Assembly: GCA_034666665.1 (NCBI GenBank) | Contig: JAXDLK010000002.1 | Location: forward strand, 1 to 16,160 | Source: JAXDLK01 sp034666665 | Lineage (GTDB): Bacteria; Desulfobacterota; Binatia; JACPRU01 | DNA length: 16,160 bases | Direction of reading: 5' to 3' | Shown here: positions 1 through 6,799 of the stretch, piece by piece | How the letters are laid out: the number at the start of each line of letters is the position of its first letter | Position numbering within the stretch: position 1 is the first letter of the stretch | Made by a program: the position numbers and the translations under genes | The notes under the pieces: generated by a model | What the model was told of the DNA's origin: nothing | Database searches by the model: none | Seen by the model: only the letters and a program-made list of their open reading frames with translations

Positions 1-1052
1 GCGCCGGCGATCGCCACTCCGATCGAGGCGTAGATGCCCATCTCGCGGATGCTGGAGATGGGATTCACCGCCAGCGAGAGGAAGCCGAGCGCGGTGGTGA
101 GCGCGGCAACGAACACCGGCAACCGCATGCGGCGGACGGCGTCGAGCACCGTGTCGGCGACCTCGCCGCCGCTCCGCGAGCGCTCGATCGACTCCGCGAC
201 CACATGGAGCGCATAGGCGGTGCCGATCACCAGCAGGAGCGGCGGCAGCGGGAACGTGCCGATCGTCAGGCGGCGTCCGGTGAGCACCATCACGCCGAGA
301 GTCCATACGAGCGTGATCGTCACGGTGGCCACGGGGAGCAGGACGCCTCGCACCGAGCGGAAGCTCGCCAGCAGTACGAGGACGATGATCGCCACCGTCA
401 CCGGAACGAGGCGGGTGAGGTCCTGCCACATCGCCCGTACGGTCGTGACCTTCAGGTGCGGCAGCCCGGTGTAGTAGAGCTCGTCCGCCCCGCGCTCGCG
501 CTCGACGATGGCCTCGATCCGCTCGTCGATCCCGCGCCTGCGGAACTCGTCGTCGTTCATGGCCGCGAAGAGGATGTTGATCGCGGCGGCGCGGCCGTCC
601 GCCGAGACCAGGTTCTTCAGATAGATCGGACGGTCGGCGATCTTCTGCCTGAGCTCCTGCTCCTCCTCCCTCGACCGCGGGATCGCCGGGATCAGCGGCG
701 GCGGATCGAGCACGTCGGCGATCGGATCGACCGCGTTCGTCAGGCTGTACGCCGCCTCGACGCCTTCGACCTTGCCGATCTCCTCCGTCAACCGGCCGAG
801 CTTCTCGAGCGTCTTCGGCTCGTAGACGTTCGCGGTGATCAGCGCCACGACGCCGACCTCGTCGCTGCCGAAGAGCCGCCGGACCTCGTCGTAGTAGCGC
901 TTCTCCGGATCGTTCCGCGGCAGGACGGTCTCGACGGAGCCGTCGAGACGGATGCGCACGGCGAAGACCGCGAGGATCGCGGTGACGAGCGCGACGAGTG
1001 CGACGACCGACCTCGGTCGGCGGACGATCAGGGATTCGAGCCGATCCAACAC
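1..1052 (-). CDS. RND/MMPL-family membrane transporter (C-terminus cut by window edge)
   Basis: I translated the minus strand from the left edge and found about 350 uninterrupted codons. A short cytoplasmic stretch (LDRLESLIVRRP) precedes a first membrane helix (VVALVALVTAILAVFAV). Then comes a periplasmic loop of roughly 170 residues starting with the family-typical D-G-S-V-E-T-V-L-P-x-N-D-P, and a block of further helices (for example LVPVTVAIIVLVLLASFRSV and LLLVIGTAYALHVV). The end of the visible part (VFVAALTTALGFLSL, then SIREMGIYASIGVAIAG) is the conserved helix 4/5 segment of the RND/MMPL permease fold. Such proteins move lipids, hopanoids or drugs across the inner membrane using the proton gradient; the substrate cannot be told here. 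GTG at 1052 is taken as the start, with an in-frame TTG directly after it; neither has a strong ribosome site, so the exact start is uncertain. The second half of the permease lies outside the window. Confidence 0.85.
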   Translation of the reverse strand, partial: MLDRLESLIVRRPRSVVALVALVTAILAVFAVRIRLDGSVETVLPRNDPEKRYYDEVRRLFGSDEVGVVALITANVYEPKTLEKLGRLTEEIGKVEGVEAAYSLTNAVDPIADVLDPPPLIPAIPRSREEEQELRQKIADRPIYLKNLVSADGRAAAINILFAAMNDDEFRRRGIDERIEAIVERERGADELYYTGLPHLKVTTVRAMWQDLTRLVPVTVAIIVLVLLASFRSVRGVLLPVATVTITLVWTLGVMVLTGRRLTIGTFPLPPLLLVIGTAYALHVVAESIERSRSGGEVADTVLDAVRRMRLPVFVAALTTALGFLSLAVNPISSIREMGIYASIGVAIAG

Positions 1053-1192
1053 GATCCCGCGAGTCTCCAATGTGGGCCGATCGCGGGCTCGTATACCTGA
1101 GGCGGCGCGGTCGAAGGAAGCGCTCTCACGGGGGCGCGGGGGCCGGGCCGCCGTTCTGGCCTTCGCCGCAGGGGTTCGCTAGGTTTCGCCGC
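1053..1192. promoter_or_regulatory. Divergent intergenic region between transporter and serine hydrolase genes
   Basis: The transporter and the serine hydrolase are transcribed away from each other across these 140 bases, so promoters for both should lie here. I see no convincing -35/-10 pair and no clear operator palindrome. Open frames extend into this region from the plus strand, but they look like GC-rich read-through. Confidence 0.4.
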
Positions 1193-2356
1193 ATGAAGAT
1201 CACCGACCCCGCCAGCATCGGCATCGACCCGGAACGGCTCGAGCGCTTCTTCGAGGTCGTCGAGCGGAAGGTCGCGGAAGGCGAGCTCTTCGGCGGCGCG
1301 TTCCTGATCGCCCGCCGCGGCCAGATCGCGGCGGCGCGCGGCGTCGGCCACGTGGACCGCGACCGCCGGCGCGCGGCGCGCGCGGACGACGTCTACCTGC
1401 TCTTCTCGACCAGCAAGCCGATCACCGCCACCGTGCTGCTCCGGAAGGTCGACCGCGGCGACGTTCGGCTGATCGACCGCGTCGCCGACGTCATCCCCGA
1501 GTTCGCCGCGGCCGGGAAGGAGCGCGTCACGATCGCGCACGTGCTGACGCACACGGCGGGCTTCCCGAACCTGCCGCCCGACTGGCTACTCTCGAGCTGG
1601 GGGGACTGGGACGCGACCATCGCTCGGATCTGCGCGCAGCCGCTCGAGCACGCCCCGGGCGAGGCCGTGCACTACCACGCGCTGACCGGCTCCTGGATCC
1701 TCGGCGAGATCGCGCGGCGCGTGGAGGGCGGCCGCCGGAGCTTCGCCGAGCTCTCGGCCGAGGAGCTCTTCCAGCCGCTCGGCATGAAGGACACGCACGT
1801 CGGCGTTCGGCCCGACATGCGCGAGCGGCGCGTGCCGCTGACGACGATCGACAAGGGCGGCGTACCGTTCCCGATGGAGTTCCTCGAGGAGTTCAACCGC
1901 CCCGAGATTCAGACCGCGGCGATCCCCGGCGGCGGCATCTACTCGACGGTCCACGACGTCGGCCGATTCCATCAGATGTGGCTGAACGGCGGCGAGCTCG
2001 ACGGCGCGCGCATCCTCTCGCCGGCCATGGTCGAGCTCGCGACCACGATCCATACCGGGGACCTCGCGGATCGCCTGTTCGAGCCGCTGCGCATGACCAC
2101 CGGCTGGCCGGTGTCGCCGGCGAACCGCGGCCTCGGCTTCTGGCTCCGCGGCTCCGGCATCCATCCGAGCGTCTTCGGGTCGCTAGCCTCGCCGCGGACG
2201 TTCGGCCACCCCGGCGCGAGCAGCACGATGGCGTGGGCCGACCCCGAGCGCGACCTCGTGTTCGTCGGCCTGACCTCCGGTCTCATCCAAGAGGCGCGGA
2301 ACATTCCGCGCTGGCACCTGTTCTCGGATCTCGCGCAGGCGACGGTGGTCGACTGA
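1193..2356 (+). CDS. Serine hydrolase of the class C beta-lactamase / esterase EstB family
   Basis: This is a 387-residue protein of the beta-lactamase (class C) fold, which includes penicillin-binding-protein-like esterases and peptidases. The catalytic S-x-x-K motif is at S72-T-S-K75 within LFSTSKPITATVLL. The family signature VLTHTAGFP follows at 117-125, a candidate catalytic tyrosine is at Y161 (HYHALTG), and the C-terminal H-P-G triad (GHPG, 338-341) replaces the KTG box of true beta-lactamases. The active site is therefore intact. No signal peptide is visible, so it is probably cytoplasmic, more like EstB-type esterases than an antibiotic-resistance enzyme. The start at ATG 1193 is chosen because recognisable homology begins at ITDPASIGIDPERLERF; the frame stays open upstream without family-like sequence. 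It stands alone and the substrate is unknown. Confidence 0.85.
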   Translation: MKITDPASIGIDPERLERFFEVVERKVAEGELFGGAFLIARRGQIAAARGVGHVDRDRRRAARADDVYLLFSTSKPITATVLLRKVDRGDVRLIDRVADVIPEFAAAGKERVTIAHVLTHTAGFPNLPPDWLLSSWGDWDATIARICAQPLEHAPGEAVHYHALTGSWILGEIARRVEGGRRSFAELSAEELFQPLGMKDTHVGVRPDMRERRVPLTTIDKGGVPFPMEFLEEFNRPEIQTAAIPGGGIYSTVHDVGRFHQMWLNGGELDGARILSPAMVELATTIHTGDLADRLFEPLRMTTGWPVSPANRGLGFWLRGSGIHPSVFGSLASPRTFGHPGASSTMAWADPERDLVFVGLTSGLIQEARNIPRWHLFSDLAQATVVD

Positions 2357-2402
2357 CGCGATCCGTGGATGCTCGCGGCGGACGGTCGAGACCGCCGCGC
2401 GT

Positions 2403-2720
2403 CCACGGCGTCCGGTGGATCGCGAGCGTCCCGAACCTCCGCCAGAGCGGGAAGCTCGAAAGCGGCAAGGTCGGGTAAGCCCACACGAACTTGACCAGGT
2501 AGTCCGGCCTGACGGGCGCGAGGAGGCTAAGCAGCTGCTCGTCCTCGGCAGGCGAGTCCCGCAGCGCCGGCCGGCGGCGGACGTCCGCGTCGATCAATCC
2601 TTCGGTGTCGAGGACGCGGAATCCGGCGTACCGACGACGCCGATGTCGGACGCCGCGACGACCGCATGGCGATCGATGCGGCTCACCATCCAGTCGGCAA
2701 GCCTCGCGCTCCCCGTGGAG
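2403..2720 (-). pseudogene. Frameshifted C-terminal remnant of a membrane glycosyltransferase-like protein
   Basis: The 416 bases between the serine hydrolase (ends 2356) and xdhC (ends 2773) hold no intact gene. On the minus strand one frame reads LADWMVSRIDRHAVVAASDIGVVG and then runs off-family to a stop. The -1/+1 shifted frame continues seamlessly from about position 2630 as YAGFRVLDTEGLIDADVRR, then RPDYLVKFVWAYPTLP and HRTPW. Joined, this matches my memory of the C-terminal soluble tail of GT39/ArnT-like or related multi-helix glycosyltransferases (VVAASDIGAIGY, xGLxxP, RPDYLV, W-Y-P). One lost base near 2630/2631 explains the shift. The 400 or so N-terminal residues are missing because xdhC occupies that space, so this is a truncated and frameshifted relic. 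The family assignment rests on remembered consensus only. Nothing else is seen in 2357-2402 or 2721-2772. Confidence 0.5.
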
Positions 2721-2772
2721 CGCGACCACCGACCCGGCGGAAGGCGCGCCGGTACCGGTGGGCCGTCGTCGA

Positions 2773-3507
2773 TCAGCGGCGGTTCCGGCGGGCGACGATC
2801 TCGGCGACGATGGCGATGGCGATCTCGCCGGGGGAGCGCGCGCCCAGGTCGAGACCGATCGGAGATGCCACGCGGGCGATCTGCTCCTCGGCGACGCCTT
2901 CCTCGCGAAGCCGCGCCACCCGCCGCTCGTGCGTCCGGCGGCTGCCCATCGCGCCGACGTAGCCGGCGCCGGCGGCGAGCGCGACCTTGATCGCGGGTAC
3001 GTCGAACTTGAGGTCGTGCGTGAGGATCGCGACGGCATCGCGCGGGCCGAGGCCGGCAGACGTCAGGTGAGCGTCCGGCCACTCGCGCACGATCTCGTCG
3101 GCGGCCGGCAGGCGTTCCGCCGTCGCGAACGGCGAGCGCGGATCGCAGACCACGACGCGAAAGCCCGCGAGCCGGCCGGCGGCGCACACCTCGGCGGCGG
3201 GGTGGACGGCGCCGATCACGTGCAGCACCGGCGGCGGGGCGAACGATTGCACGAAGACGTCGGCGCCGTCGGCGTTCAGCCGCTCGTTCCGGCCGGCGCG
3301 GAGGCACTCGCGCGCGCGCGCGGCGAGCATCGTGTCCCGCTCCGCTGCGCCCGTGGTTCCGGTCGGCGGACGCGCGGGATCTTCGGCGACGAGCAGCTTG
3401 GCGCCGCGTGACCCGTCTTCGGACGGGAAGACGGTGACGAGCGCGACGGCGCGATGCTCGCGCACGGCAGCGGCCAGCGCCGCCAGGACTTCGTGGCCGG
3501 AGCTCAC
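2773..3507 (-). CDS. xdhC: XdhC-family molybdenum hydroxylase maturation factor (Rossmann domain form)
   Basis: This 244-residue protein belongs to the XdhC/CoxI family, whose members bind molybdenum cofactor, help its sulfuration and insert it into xanthine dehydrogenase-type enzymes. Residues 1-90 are a weak XdhC_CoxI domain (ALVTVF, then GSRGAKLLV). The rest is the XdhC_C Rossmann domain: VIGAVHPAAEV (97-107), VVVCDPRSPFATAERLPAAD, ILTHDLKFDVPA, then YVGAMGSRRTH (183-193) and PIGLDLGARSPGEIAIAI. The nucleotide loop reads GAVH rather than GAGH, a variant I believe is normal in one XdhC subgroup. GTG at 3507 is the start; it overlaps the upstream stop in a GTGA arrangement, so the two xdhC genes are translationally coupled. 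Its likely client is the molybdenum hydroxylase encoded at 7281-10995. Confidence 0.88.
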   Translation of the reverse strand: MSSGHEVLAALAAAVREHRAVALVTVFPSEDGSRGAKLLVAEDPARPPTGTTGAAERDTMLAARARECLRAGRNERLNADGADVFVQSFAPPPVLHVIGAVHPAAEVCAAGRLAGFRVVVCDPRSPFATAERLPAADEIVREWPDAHLTSAGLGPRDAVAILTHDLKFDVPAIKVALAAGAGYVGAMGSRRTHERRVARLREEGVAEEQIARVASPIGLDLGARSPGEIAIAIVAEIVARRNRR

Positions 3508-3818
3508 CAGTCGACCGGTTCGACGTACACGTGGATGGTCCCGCCGCAGGAGAGCCCGACGTCGAACGCCTGCTCGTCGCTGATGCCGAACTTCACCAGG
3601 CGCGGCTCGCGCTTTTGCAGCACCTCGCGCGCGGCCTCGACCAGGGCGGGCTCGACGCAGCCGCCGGACACCGAACCCGCGATCTCGCCGTCTTCGCTGA
3701 CGGCCATGGCCGCCCCGGGATCACGGGGTGCGCGGCGCTCGACCTCGACCACCGTGGCCAGCGCGACCTGCTTTCCGGCGGCGATCCAGGAGACTACCTG
3801 CTCGAGAACGTCCTCCAC
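3504..3818 (-). CDS. Short XdhC_CoxI-domain protein
   Basis: This 104-residue protein consists only of the N-terminal XdhC_CoxI domain. It shows LATVVEVERRAPRDPGAAM (20-38), the signature SVSGGCVE (49-56) and GLSCGGTIHVYVEP (88-101), but no Rossmann domain. The C54 and C91 motifs are the positions usually linked to cofactor binding or sulfuration in the family. The GTG at 3818 is chosen because a GGGAGG ribosome site lies 7 bases upstream; the frame is open for 11 more codons but without a better site. It is the first gene of a two-gene unit and its stop overlaps the start of the larger XdhC. It probably works with that protein in preparing molybdenum cofactor for the hydroxylase encoded further right, although the two units are separated by the TetR and M20 genes. 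Confidence 0.87.
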   Translation of the reverse strand: MEDVLEQVVSWIAAGKQVALATVVEVERRAPRDPGAAMAVSEDGEIAGSVSGGCVEPALVEAAREVLQKREPRLVKFGISDEQAFDVGLSCGGTIHVYVEPVDW

Positions 3819-3825
3819 TGGTGTT

Positions 3826-3831
3826 CCTCCC
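3826..3831 (-). promoter_or_regulatory. Ribosome binding site GGGAGG for the short xdhC gene
   Basis: GGGAGG on the minus strand ends 7 bases before the GTG at 3818. This decides between that GTG and the upstream in-frame ATG at 3851. Confidence 0.65.
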
Positions 3832-3861
3832 GGTGACCGTATATGCCGCAATCGATCCCCG
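3832..3861. promoter_or_regulatory. Divergent promoter region between xdhC unit and TetR gene
   Basis: Only 43 bases separate the xdhC start (3818) from the TetR start (3862), so promoters and any TetR operator must lie here or inside the TetR coding start. The one AT-rich stretch, GTATATGCC at 3839-3847, could serve as a -10 element in either direction. No good -35 partner and no clear long palindrome was found; ATCGAT at 3851-3856 is the only short one. The overlap of control regions suggests that TetR regulates the xdhC genes. Confidence 0.35.
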
Positions 3862-4536
3862 ATGGCGACCGCTCCGAAGATGTCCCACGGCCGCGTGGGC
3901 GCGGGCGCCCGTGCCGGCAGCCGGCCGCGGCGCAGGCGTGCCGTACGCCGGCGCCGCAGCCCCGAACAGGCCGAGTCGGAGATCCTCGCCGCTGCCGAGA
4001 GCTTCCTGCGCGAGCATCCGTTCCGGGATCTGCAGGTTGATCAGGTGATGGCGCGGACCGGTCTCGCACGCCCTTCCTTCTATCAGTACTTCCGCGATCG
4101 GAATCAGCTGGTGATCCGCCTCGTCGAGCGCCTCGGCGCCGAGCTCTTTCCCATGAGCGAGCCCTGGTTCAAGGGGAAGGGAAATCCCGCCGCGGATCTT
4201 CGAGCCGCGTACGAGGCGATCGCAGTCGGCTATGCGAAGCACGGGCTCGTCCTTCGTGCCGTAGCCGATGCGGCGACGCAGCATCCAGACGTCGAGCGGG
4301 CCTACCGGGGCTTCATCGATCGCTTCATCCACGCCACGGTGACGCGGATTCGCAGCGACATCCGCCGGGGGTTCGTCCCGGGGCTCGAGCCGATCGGCGT
4401 CGCCACTGCGCTCGTCTGGGGGAGCGAGCGCTACCTGAGCGAGAAGCTCGGTCGGCTGCCGCAGTCCGATCCGATGGAGGTCGTCGAGGTGCTGCTGACG
4501 ATCTGGACGAGAACGCTGTACGGGGTGCTCGCCTGA
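3862..4536 (+). CDS. TetR-family transcriptional regulator
   Basis: This is a 224-residue protein of the TetR family of ligand-responsive DNA-binding proteins. A very basic N-terminal extension (RPRRRRAVRRRR, 21-32) precedes the helix-turn-helix domain at about 38-85, with the family hallmark VDQVMARTGLARPSFYQYF (59-77). The C-terminal ligand domain has a TQHPDVERAYRGFIDRFI segment and a final VWGSERYLSEKLG region that resembles the EthR-type C-terminal domain; this is an impression, not an alignment. ATG 3862 is used, although ATG 3880 (MSHGRV) is equally possible; neither has a clear ribosome site. It is divergent from the xdhC pair and directly upstream of the M20 gene, so it likely controls one or both and perhaps the hydroxylase operon too. 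The ligand is unknown. Confidence 0.87.
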   Translation: MATAPKMSHGRVGAGARAGSRPRRRRAVRRRRSPEQAESEILAAAESFLREHPFRDLQVDQVMARTGLARPSFYQYFRDRNQLVIRLVERLGAELFPMSEPWFKGKGNPAADLRAAYEAIAVGYAKHGLVLRAVADAATQHPDVERAYRGFIDRFIHATVTRIRSDIRRGFVPGLEPIGVATALVWGSERYLSEKLGRLPQSDPMEVVEVLLTIWTRTLYGVLA

Positions 4537-4553
4537 AGAGCTATCTCCACGAG

Positions 4554-5726
4554 GTGGCCGAGCGTCTCGTGGGCTTCGACACCACGAGCGGCGCCTCGAA
4601 CGTCGTTGCCGCCGAGTACCTCGCTGGGGAGCTCGAGCGCCACGGTTGCCGCGTGATGCTGCAGCGCTACACGCGAGCGGGCGTGGCGAAGGCGAACGTC
4701 GTCGCGGTCGCGGGTCCGCCGGCGGCGGGCGGTCTCGTGCTCTCCGGCCACCTCGACACCGTGCCGTTCGCCGGGCAGCCCGGCTGGACGCGCGACCCGC
4801 TGGCGCTGACCACCGACGGCGATCGCGTCTACGGGCGCGGCACCACCGACATGAAGATCTTCATCGCGCAGTGCGCCGACGCCGCCGCGCGGCTCGACCG
4901 CGAGACGCTCCGCCGGCCACTGGTCCTGCTCTTCACCGCGGACGAGGAAGTGGGCTGCCTCGGCGCGGCCGAGCTCGCCCGCGAGCTTCCGCGCCTGCTC
5001 GGCGACACGCCGGTCCCGGGGCTCGCGTGGATCGGCGAGCCGACCGGATGGGACGTCTTTCATGCGCACAAGTCGGTGGCGATCTTCGAGGTGCGCGTGC
5101 GCGGCCGGGGAGGGCACAGCGGCCTTCCGGAGCAGGGGGTGAACGCGATCGCAGTCGCGGCCAAGGCGATCGAGGAGGTCGGCCGCTACCAGACCGATCT
5201 GCGCGCTCGGCCGTCGGCGGCCCACACGGCGGCCTTTCCGGAGTGCCCCTACACGACGTTGAACCTGGGAACGATCCGCGGCGGCAGCGCCGCAAACGTG
5301 ATCGCCGACGAGTGCTGCTTCACCGCGAGCTCGCGCACTCTCCCCGGCGAGGATCCGCTCGGTCCCTACCGCGAGATCGCGCGTCGGCTCGGCACGCTCG
5401 ACGCGCGCGATCCCGGCTCCGGCGGGCGCGCGGAGATCGTCGTCGGCGAGCCGCTGTACGTTCCGTCGTTCGAGGCTCCGCGCGGAACCCGTCTCGAGCA
5501 GGCGCTCTTCGACGTCCTCGGCCGTACGACCTCCGGCGGCGCGCTCCTGGCCGCCGACGGCTGTCGCTTCGCGGAAGCCGGCATCCAGTCGCTCATCTGT
5601 GGGCCGGGCGACTTCGACCAAGCGCACCAGCCGGACGAAAGCATCTCGCGCGCCGAGTTCGAGCGCGGCAGCGAGATCATCCTCCAGGTGATCGAGCGGC
5701 TGCTCGGGGGACGTTTCACACATTGA
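4554..5726 (+). CDS. M20-family metallohydrolase, acetylornithine deacetylase (ArgE)/DapE-like
   Basis: This 390-residue cytoplasmic enzyme belongs to the two-zinc M20 deacylases that cleave N-acyl amino acids or peptides. All metal and catalytic motifs are present: SGHLDTVP with H66 and catalytic D68, GRGTTDMK with bridging D99, ADEEVG with the E131/E132 pair, an EPT segment, GRGGHSGLPEQGVNAI in the lid domain, and the last ligand H358 in AHQPDES. Length and motifs match ArgE (about 380 residues), but there are no arginine genes nearby, so a different N-acyl substrate tied to this cluster is possible. The GTG at 4554 is the first standard start. Homology seems to begin earlier (LKSYLHEVAERLV), and a CTG at 4533 would overlap the TetR stop as CTGA. 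It follows TetR by 17 bases, probably as one operon. Its last five residues come from the inverted repeat at 5706-5797. Confidence 0.88.
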   Translation: MAERLVGFDTTSGASNVVAAEYLAGELERHGCRVMLQRYTRAGVAKANVVAVAGPPAAGGLVLSGHLDTVPFAGQPGWTRDPLALTTDGDRVYGRGTTDMKIFIAQCADAAARLDRETLRRPLVLLFTADEEVGCLGAAELARELPRLLGDTPVPGLAWIGEPTGWDVFHAHKSVAIFEVRVRGRGGHSGLPEQGVNAIAVAAKAIEEVGRYQTDLRARPSAAHTAAFPECPYTTLNLGTIRGGSAANVIADECCFTASSRTLPGEDPLGPYREIARRLGTLDARDPGSGGRAEIVVGEPLYVPSFEAPRGTRLEQALFDVLGRTTSGGALLAADGCRFAEAGIQSLICGPGDFDQAHQPDESISRAEFERGSEIILQVIERLLGGRFTH

Positions 5727-5797
5727 GCGCCTTTGCAGTAAGGCCGCGACGTCCCAACAAGCACCCCCAAATGCGCTCAATGTGTGAAACGTCCCCC
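5706..5797. repeat. 92-bp inverted repeat element spanning both convergent gene ends
   Basis: The left arm 5706-5730 (GGGGGACGTTTCACACATTG plus AGCGC) is the exact reverse complement of 5773-5797. Allowing one mismatch, the arms extend to 5706-5735 and 5768-5797 (30 bp each), around a 32-nt spacer. The outermost flanking bases no longer pair. The stop codons of the M20 gene (5724-5726) and the oxidoreductase gene (5777-5779) both lie inside the arms, so both proteins end GGRFTH. In RNA from either strand it would form a very strong hairpin and probably acts as a bidirectional transcription end, though no U-tract follows. The size and perfect arms fit a REP/RAYT-type palindrome or a small MITE that inserted at the convergent junction. 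Whether it is repeated elsewhere cannot be seen from one window. Confidence 0.85.
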
Positions 5798-6799
5798 CAG
5801 ATGCCGGTGGATCGAGCGGATGGTCTGCTCGGCCGGGACGCCGGGAACCTCGAAGGCGATGGGAGACTGCACCCCCGCGGCGGCGAGCTCGTCCAGCAGC
5901 GCACGGCAGTGATCCGGGGTGCCGGCGATCGCGAAGGTGTCGACGATCCGATCGGTGACTAGATCGATCGGTAGATCACCGAGAGCGAAGCGCTCGCCGA
6001 ACGGGGCCAGCTCATGGGGGCTGATCCCCGGCGCCGTGAAGAGCGGGCTCTCCGGGTGCGGCGCCATGAGCCCGATCAGTGTCGCCAGGAACGGCTTCAC
6101 CGCCTCGCGCGCGCGCCGTTCGTCGTCGTCGACGGAGATCAGCAGGAACGCGCTCACCTCGAGGTCCTCGAGCCGCCGGCCGCTGCGCTCGGCGCCCCGG
6201 CGGAGGTGCTCGACCGCGAAGCGTACGTAGGCCGGGCTCGACATCCCGCTCAGGATCACGCCCTCGGCGATCTCGCCGGCCATCTCCAGGTTCTTCGGCC
6301 CGATGACGCCCAGATGGACCGGCACCTCGGCTCGCGGCGGCGTGAAGGCGAGCTTCACCGCCGCGGTGCGAAACGCCTGGCCCTCGTGGCTGAGCGTCTC
6401 GCCGCGGAAGAGCGCGCGCACGATCGCGACCGTCTCGCGCATCGCCACGGTCGGGCGTGCGTAGGGGATCCCCATCTGCTCGATCCAGGAGCGGAGCCCC
6501 GCGCCGACCCCGAGGACCGCACGGCCTTCCGAGAGCTCCTCGAGCGCGCCGAGCTCCATCGCCGTGAGCGCCGGATGCCGCGTGTAGGGATTCAGCACGC
6601 CGATGCCGATGCGGATGGTCCGCGTGCGCATCGCCACCGCGGCGGCGAGCGAGAAGGCGCCGCGAAAGAAGTAGTCCTCCGGGATCCAGAAGGTCCCGTA
6701 GCCGAGATCCTCCGCGAGCTCCGCCATGCGCACGAGCTCCCGCGCGGGTACGTTCTCGAATCCGGTGCCGAGCTCGCGGAAGCGCGTCAGGGCCTTCAC
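5777..6799 (-). CDS. LLM-class flavin/F420-dependent oxidoreductase
   Basis: This 340-residue protein is a TIM-barrel luciferase-like monooxygenase, of the branch that uses coenzyme F420 or FMN and includes methylene-tetrahydromethanopterin reductase. Visible blocks are LVRMAELAEDLGYGTFWIPE near the N-terminus, RTIRIGIGVLNPYTRHPALT, ALEELSEGRAVLGVGAG, and VHLGVIGPKNLEMAGEIAEGVILSG in the middle, with AIAGTPDHCRALLDEL near the end. These are the standard cofactor-binding strands of the family. The GTG at 6799 overlaps the stop of the upstream gene as GTGA, which fixes the start. It is the last gene of the molybdenum hydroxylase operon, so it may act on the hydroxylated product or as a monooxygenase step. 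The sequence alone does not separate F420 from FMN. The C-terminal residues come from the inverted repeat. Confidence 0.87.
   Translation of the reverse strand: MKALTRFRELGTGFENVPARELVRMAELAEDLGYGTFWIPEDYFFRGAFSLAAAVAMRTRTIRIGIGVLNPYTRHPALTAMELGALEELSEGRAVLGVGAGLRSWIEQMGIPYARPTVAMRETVAIVRALFRGETLSHEGQAFRTAAVKLAFTPPRAEVPVHLGVIGPKNLEMAGEIAEGVILSGMSSPAYVRFAVEHLRRGAERSGRRLEDLEVSAFLLISVDDDERRAREAVKPFLATLIGLMAPHPESPLFTAPGISPHELAPFGERFALGDLPIDLVTDRIVDTFAIAGTPDHCRALLDELAAAGVQSPIAFEVPGVPAEQTIRSIHRHLGGRFTH

Noticed and set aside
204..1100. Long plus-strand open frame of 298 codons over the transporter gene
   Set aside because: It is rich in Arg, Asp, Glu and Gly with no family-like pattern and is antisense to a clear transmembrane transporter; typical GC-rich shadow.
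1193..2356. Antibiotic-resistance class C beta-lactamase
   Set aside because: No signal peptide, no KTG box (it has HPG) and the pattern fits EstB-type esterases or peptidases better.
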